Part shown: piece after piece, positions 6,812 to 7,791 of the stretch
Numbering within the stretch: the first letter of the stretch is position 1
How the letters are laid out: each line of letters opens with the position of its first letter
Made by a program: the position numbers and the translations under genes
From: a bacterium
GTDB taxonomy: Bacteria; RBG-13-66-14
Length of the DNA stretch: 7,791 nucleotides
NCBI GenBank assembly: GCA_021107695.1
Contig: JAIOSI010000197.1
Span: forward strand, 1-7,791
Reading direction: 5' to 3'
Notes under the pieces: model-generated
The model's database searches: none
Seen by the model: only the letters and a program-made list of their open reading frames with translations
What the model was told of the DNA's origin: nothing

Positions 6812-6863
6812 GAGAATGCTTAGAATACGCTGGTAGGGGTGAAGCTTGTCTTCACCCTTTTTG
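6812..6863 (+). repeat. TAGGGG-type palindromic repeat, copy F (52 bases)
   Basis: The unit begins GAGAATGCTTAGAATACG and GGTAGG, then forms stem GGGTGAAG (6837-6844) with CTTCACCC (6850-6857). The loop CTTGT is identical to that of copy D. Three base pairs of the stem differ from copy D, and all three are compensated on the other arm. Confidence 0.8.
6837..6862 (+). terminator. Probable intrinsic terminator formed by repeat F
   Basis: The 8-bp stem of copy F, with a 5-base loop, is followed directly by TTTTT (6858-6862). This is the best intrinsic terminator shape in the window and would stop + strand transcripts from the FG-GAP gene about 155 bases after its stop codon. Confidence 0.6.
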
Positions 6864-6886
6864 ATATGGCAATTGCATAAAACCTT

Positions 6887-6912
6887 GCCCTCCCCCCAAA
6901 GGGGGAGGGGGC
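6887..6912. repeat. C-rich/G-rich inverted repeat (hairpin)
   Basis: CCCTCCCCC (6888-6896) pairs with GGGGGAGGG (6901-6909) around the short CAAA loop, giving a very stable 9-bp stem. It sits between copies F and G and lacks the TAGGG frame, so it belongs to another hairpin class. The G-runs on the + strand are noticeable, but the pairing explains them. Confidence 0.65.
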
Positions 6913-6921
6913 TATTTGTTG

Positions 6922-6953
6922 AAAAGGGCAGGCACAGGGACCTGCCCCTACAA
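6922..6953 (-). repeat. TAGGGG-type palindromic repeat, copy G; likely terminator of the aminopeptidase gene
   Basis: GGGCAGG (6926-6932) pairs with CCTGCCC (6941-6947), loop CACAGGGA, followed by CTACAA. Read on the - strand it is GTAGGGGCAGG...CCTGCCCTTTTC, with loop TCCCTGTG recalling the TCTTGTG of copy A. The TTTT after the stem, about 35-60 bases past the aminopeptidase stop, makes it a credible intrinsic terminator for that - strand gene. Confidence 0.65.
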
Positions 6954-6957
6954 CAAC

Positions 6958-6984
6958 GCTCTGTGATGCAACGCACCACGTTGC
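6958..6984 (-). repeat. 27-base palindromic repeat, copy 2, directly after the aminopeptidase stop
   Basis: On the - strand this element starts at the base after the TAA stop (6987-6985) and matches 1031-1057 at 26 of 27 bases. The one difference falls in the stem: here GCAACG pairs with CGTTGC across a 5-base loop, whereas copy 1 has one more pair. It abuts copy G of the other repeat family. Confidence 0.75.
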
Positions 6985-7791
6985 TTAGAAGACAATCGGT
7001 TTTGTGAAGTGTCCGTTCTCGTAGAAGGTCTCGCCGTCGGCGGTGTAGCGTCCGCCCTTCTCCAGGTTGCAGAGCATATCCCAGTGGATGACGCTCTTGT
7101 TCTTACCGCCGGATTCGGGGAGGGAGAGTCCCACGGCGAAGTGGCAGGTTCCGCCGATCTTCTCGTCGAAGAGCATATTCTTGGTGAAGTTCTTGATGTT
7201 GTAGTTGGTGCCGATTGCCGCCTCGCCCACGTAGCGCGCGCCCTCGTCAGCATCGAGCATGGTGATCAGGAACTCCTCGCCCTTGTCGGCGCTGGCATCG
7301 ATGACTTTACCGTCCTTGAAGGTCAGGCGGACGTTCTCGACCTCTTTGCCCATGTGGATTGCCGGGTAGGAGTAAGAAATATGCCCGTTGACCGAGTCCT
7401 CGATCGGTCCGGTGAAGACCTCGCCATCGGGCATGTTGTTTTTACCGTCGCAGTTGACCCAGGTGCGACCTTCGGCGCAGTAGCGCAGGTCGGTATCCTC
7501 GGCGGTAACGTGGAAGTCCTTCTTCGTCATCAGGTAATCGCAGATCTTCTGCTGGGTCTTGCTGACCTTCTTCCAGGCGGCGACGGGGTCCGGTTCATTA
7601 ATCAGGCACGCCGCCAGGACGAACTCGTAATAGTCCGAGCTGCTCATGTTGGCTTCCTGCGCTCCTGAGTCGGTGGGATACTGGCACAGCGACCAGGACA
7701 GTTCGCCGGCAGCCTCACGCTCCATGTAGCGTTCCTGAATCTTCTGCGATGCCTGCTGGGTGATCTGCATCCGTTGGGGATCAACCCCGCT
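6985..7791 (-). CDS. M29-family metallo-aminopeptidase (AmpS/AmpT type), 5' end missing
   Basis: This is the 3' part of a leucyl-type aminopeptidase of family M29, a cytoplasmic enzyme that removes N-terminal residues from peptides using a two-metal centre. The frame is open to the right edge; seven residues (SGVDPQR) precede the Met at 7770, so that Met is internal and the gene starts outside the window. Family members have roughly 360-410 residues and 268 are seen. All five expected metal ligands are present, numbered from the Met at 7770: E117 (GEVFTGP), E183 (VGEAAIGTN), H210 (GTCHFAVG), and H229 and D231 (VIHWDM). The E-to-E distance of 66 matches that of the Thermus enzyme as I recall it (E250/E316). 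The segments NNMPDGEVF and NMLFDEKIGGT are also typical. The gene converges on the FG-GAP gene, with 280 bases of hairpin repeats between them. It is probably active, as no key residue is missing. Confidence 0.92.
   Translation of the reverse strand, partial: SGVDPQRMQITQQASQKIQERYMEREAAGELSWSLCQYPTDSGAQEANMSSSDYYEFVLAACLINEPDPVAAWKKVSKTQQKICDYLMTKKDFHVTAEDTDLRYCAEGRTWVNCDGKNNMPDGEVFTGPIEDSVNGHISYSYPAIHMGKEVENVRLTFKDGKVIDASADKGEEFLITMLDADEGARYVGEAAIGTNYNIKNFTKNMLFDEKIGGTCHFAVGLSLPESGGKNKSVIHWDMLCNLEKGGRYTADGETFYENGHFTKPIVF

Noticed and set aside
6705..6984. Possible CRISPR array because of repeated hairpin units
   Set aside because: Units alternate in orientation, differ in sequence, have unequal spacing and different intervening hairpins, and no cas gene is present.
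1031..6984. Inverted 27-base match as an assembly chimera or end of a large inverted element
   Set aside because: The match stops sharply at both ends with unrelated flanks and has one internal difference. No transposase or other mobility gene lies between the copies, so a short dispersed repeat is the simpler reading.
7009..7668. A 219-residue open frame on the + strand opposite the aminopeptidase
   Set aside because: The - strand frame has all five M29 metal ligands in order. The + frame is valine/alanine/glycine-rich, low in information and lacks motifs, as typical of a shadow.

Overview
The window looks like a piece of chromosome from a GC-rich, Gram-negative-type bacterium, probably in or near the FCB (Fibrobacteres-Chlorobi-Bacteroidetes) group or one of its neighbouring candidate phyla. 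The evidence is two secreted proteins ending in a type IX-like C-terminal sorting domain (YPNP start, LYDLAGRRV core, GVYLLRL, terminal RLVVxR), one carrying a gingipain-type (C25) peptidase domain and the other a run of calcium-binding FG-GAP/VCBS repeats. No rRNA, tRNA, integrase, transposase or plasmid gene is visible, so the phylum is inference.

Layout: (1) 2-1060 (+) is the 3' part of a BaiN/HI0933-family flavoprotein, cut by the left edge. (2) 1061-1347 is non-coding and holds a palindromic repeat in reverse orientation and an AT-rich possible promoter. (3) 1348-2577 (+) is a bifunctional sugar-1-phosphate nucleotidylyltransferase/acetyltransferase of the GlmU-like type. (4) 2725-4539 (+) is the secreted C25-like protease. 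(5) 4680-6704 (+) is the secreted FG-GAP repeat protein. (6) 6705-6984 is a 280-base convergent intergenic region packed with hairpin repeats. (7) 6985-7791 (-) is the 3' part of an M29 aminopeptidase, cut by the right edge.

The two secreted proteins share their last three parts in the same order: an Fn3-like domain, a linker and a sorting domain. Their sorting domains are alike even in DNA (96 of 120 bases identical by hand count). They are probably exported by the same machinery to the cell surface or medium. The other genes are housekeeping-type enzymes with no obvious link to them.

The most notable non-coding signal is a family of short palindromic repeats with a constant TAGGGG...CCC frame. 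Their stem arms differ from copy to copy but stay complementary, and several loops keep a CTTGT-like core. A second, 27-base repeat sits at the 3' ends of the first and last genes, in the same orientation relative to each; in the flavoprotein it encodes the C-terminal tail. I did not find a clear new multi-gene system.
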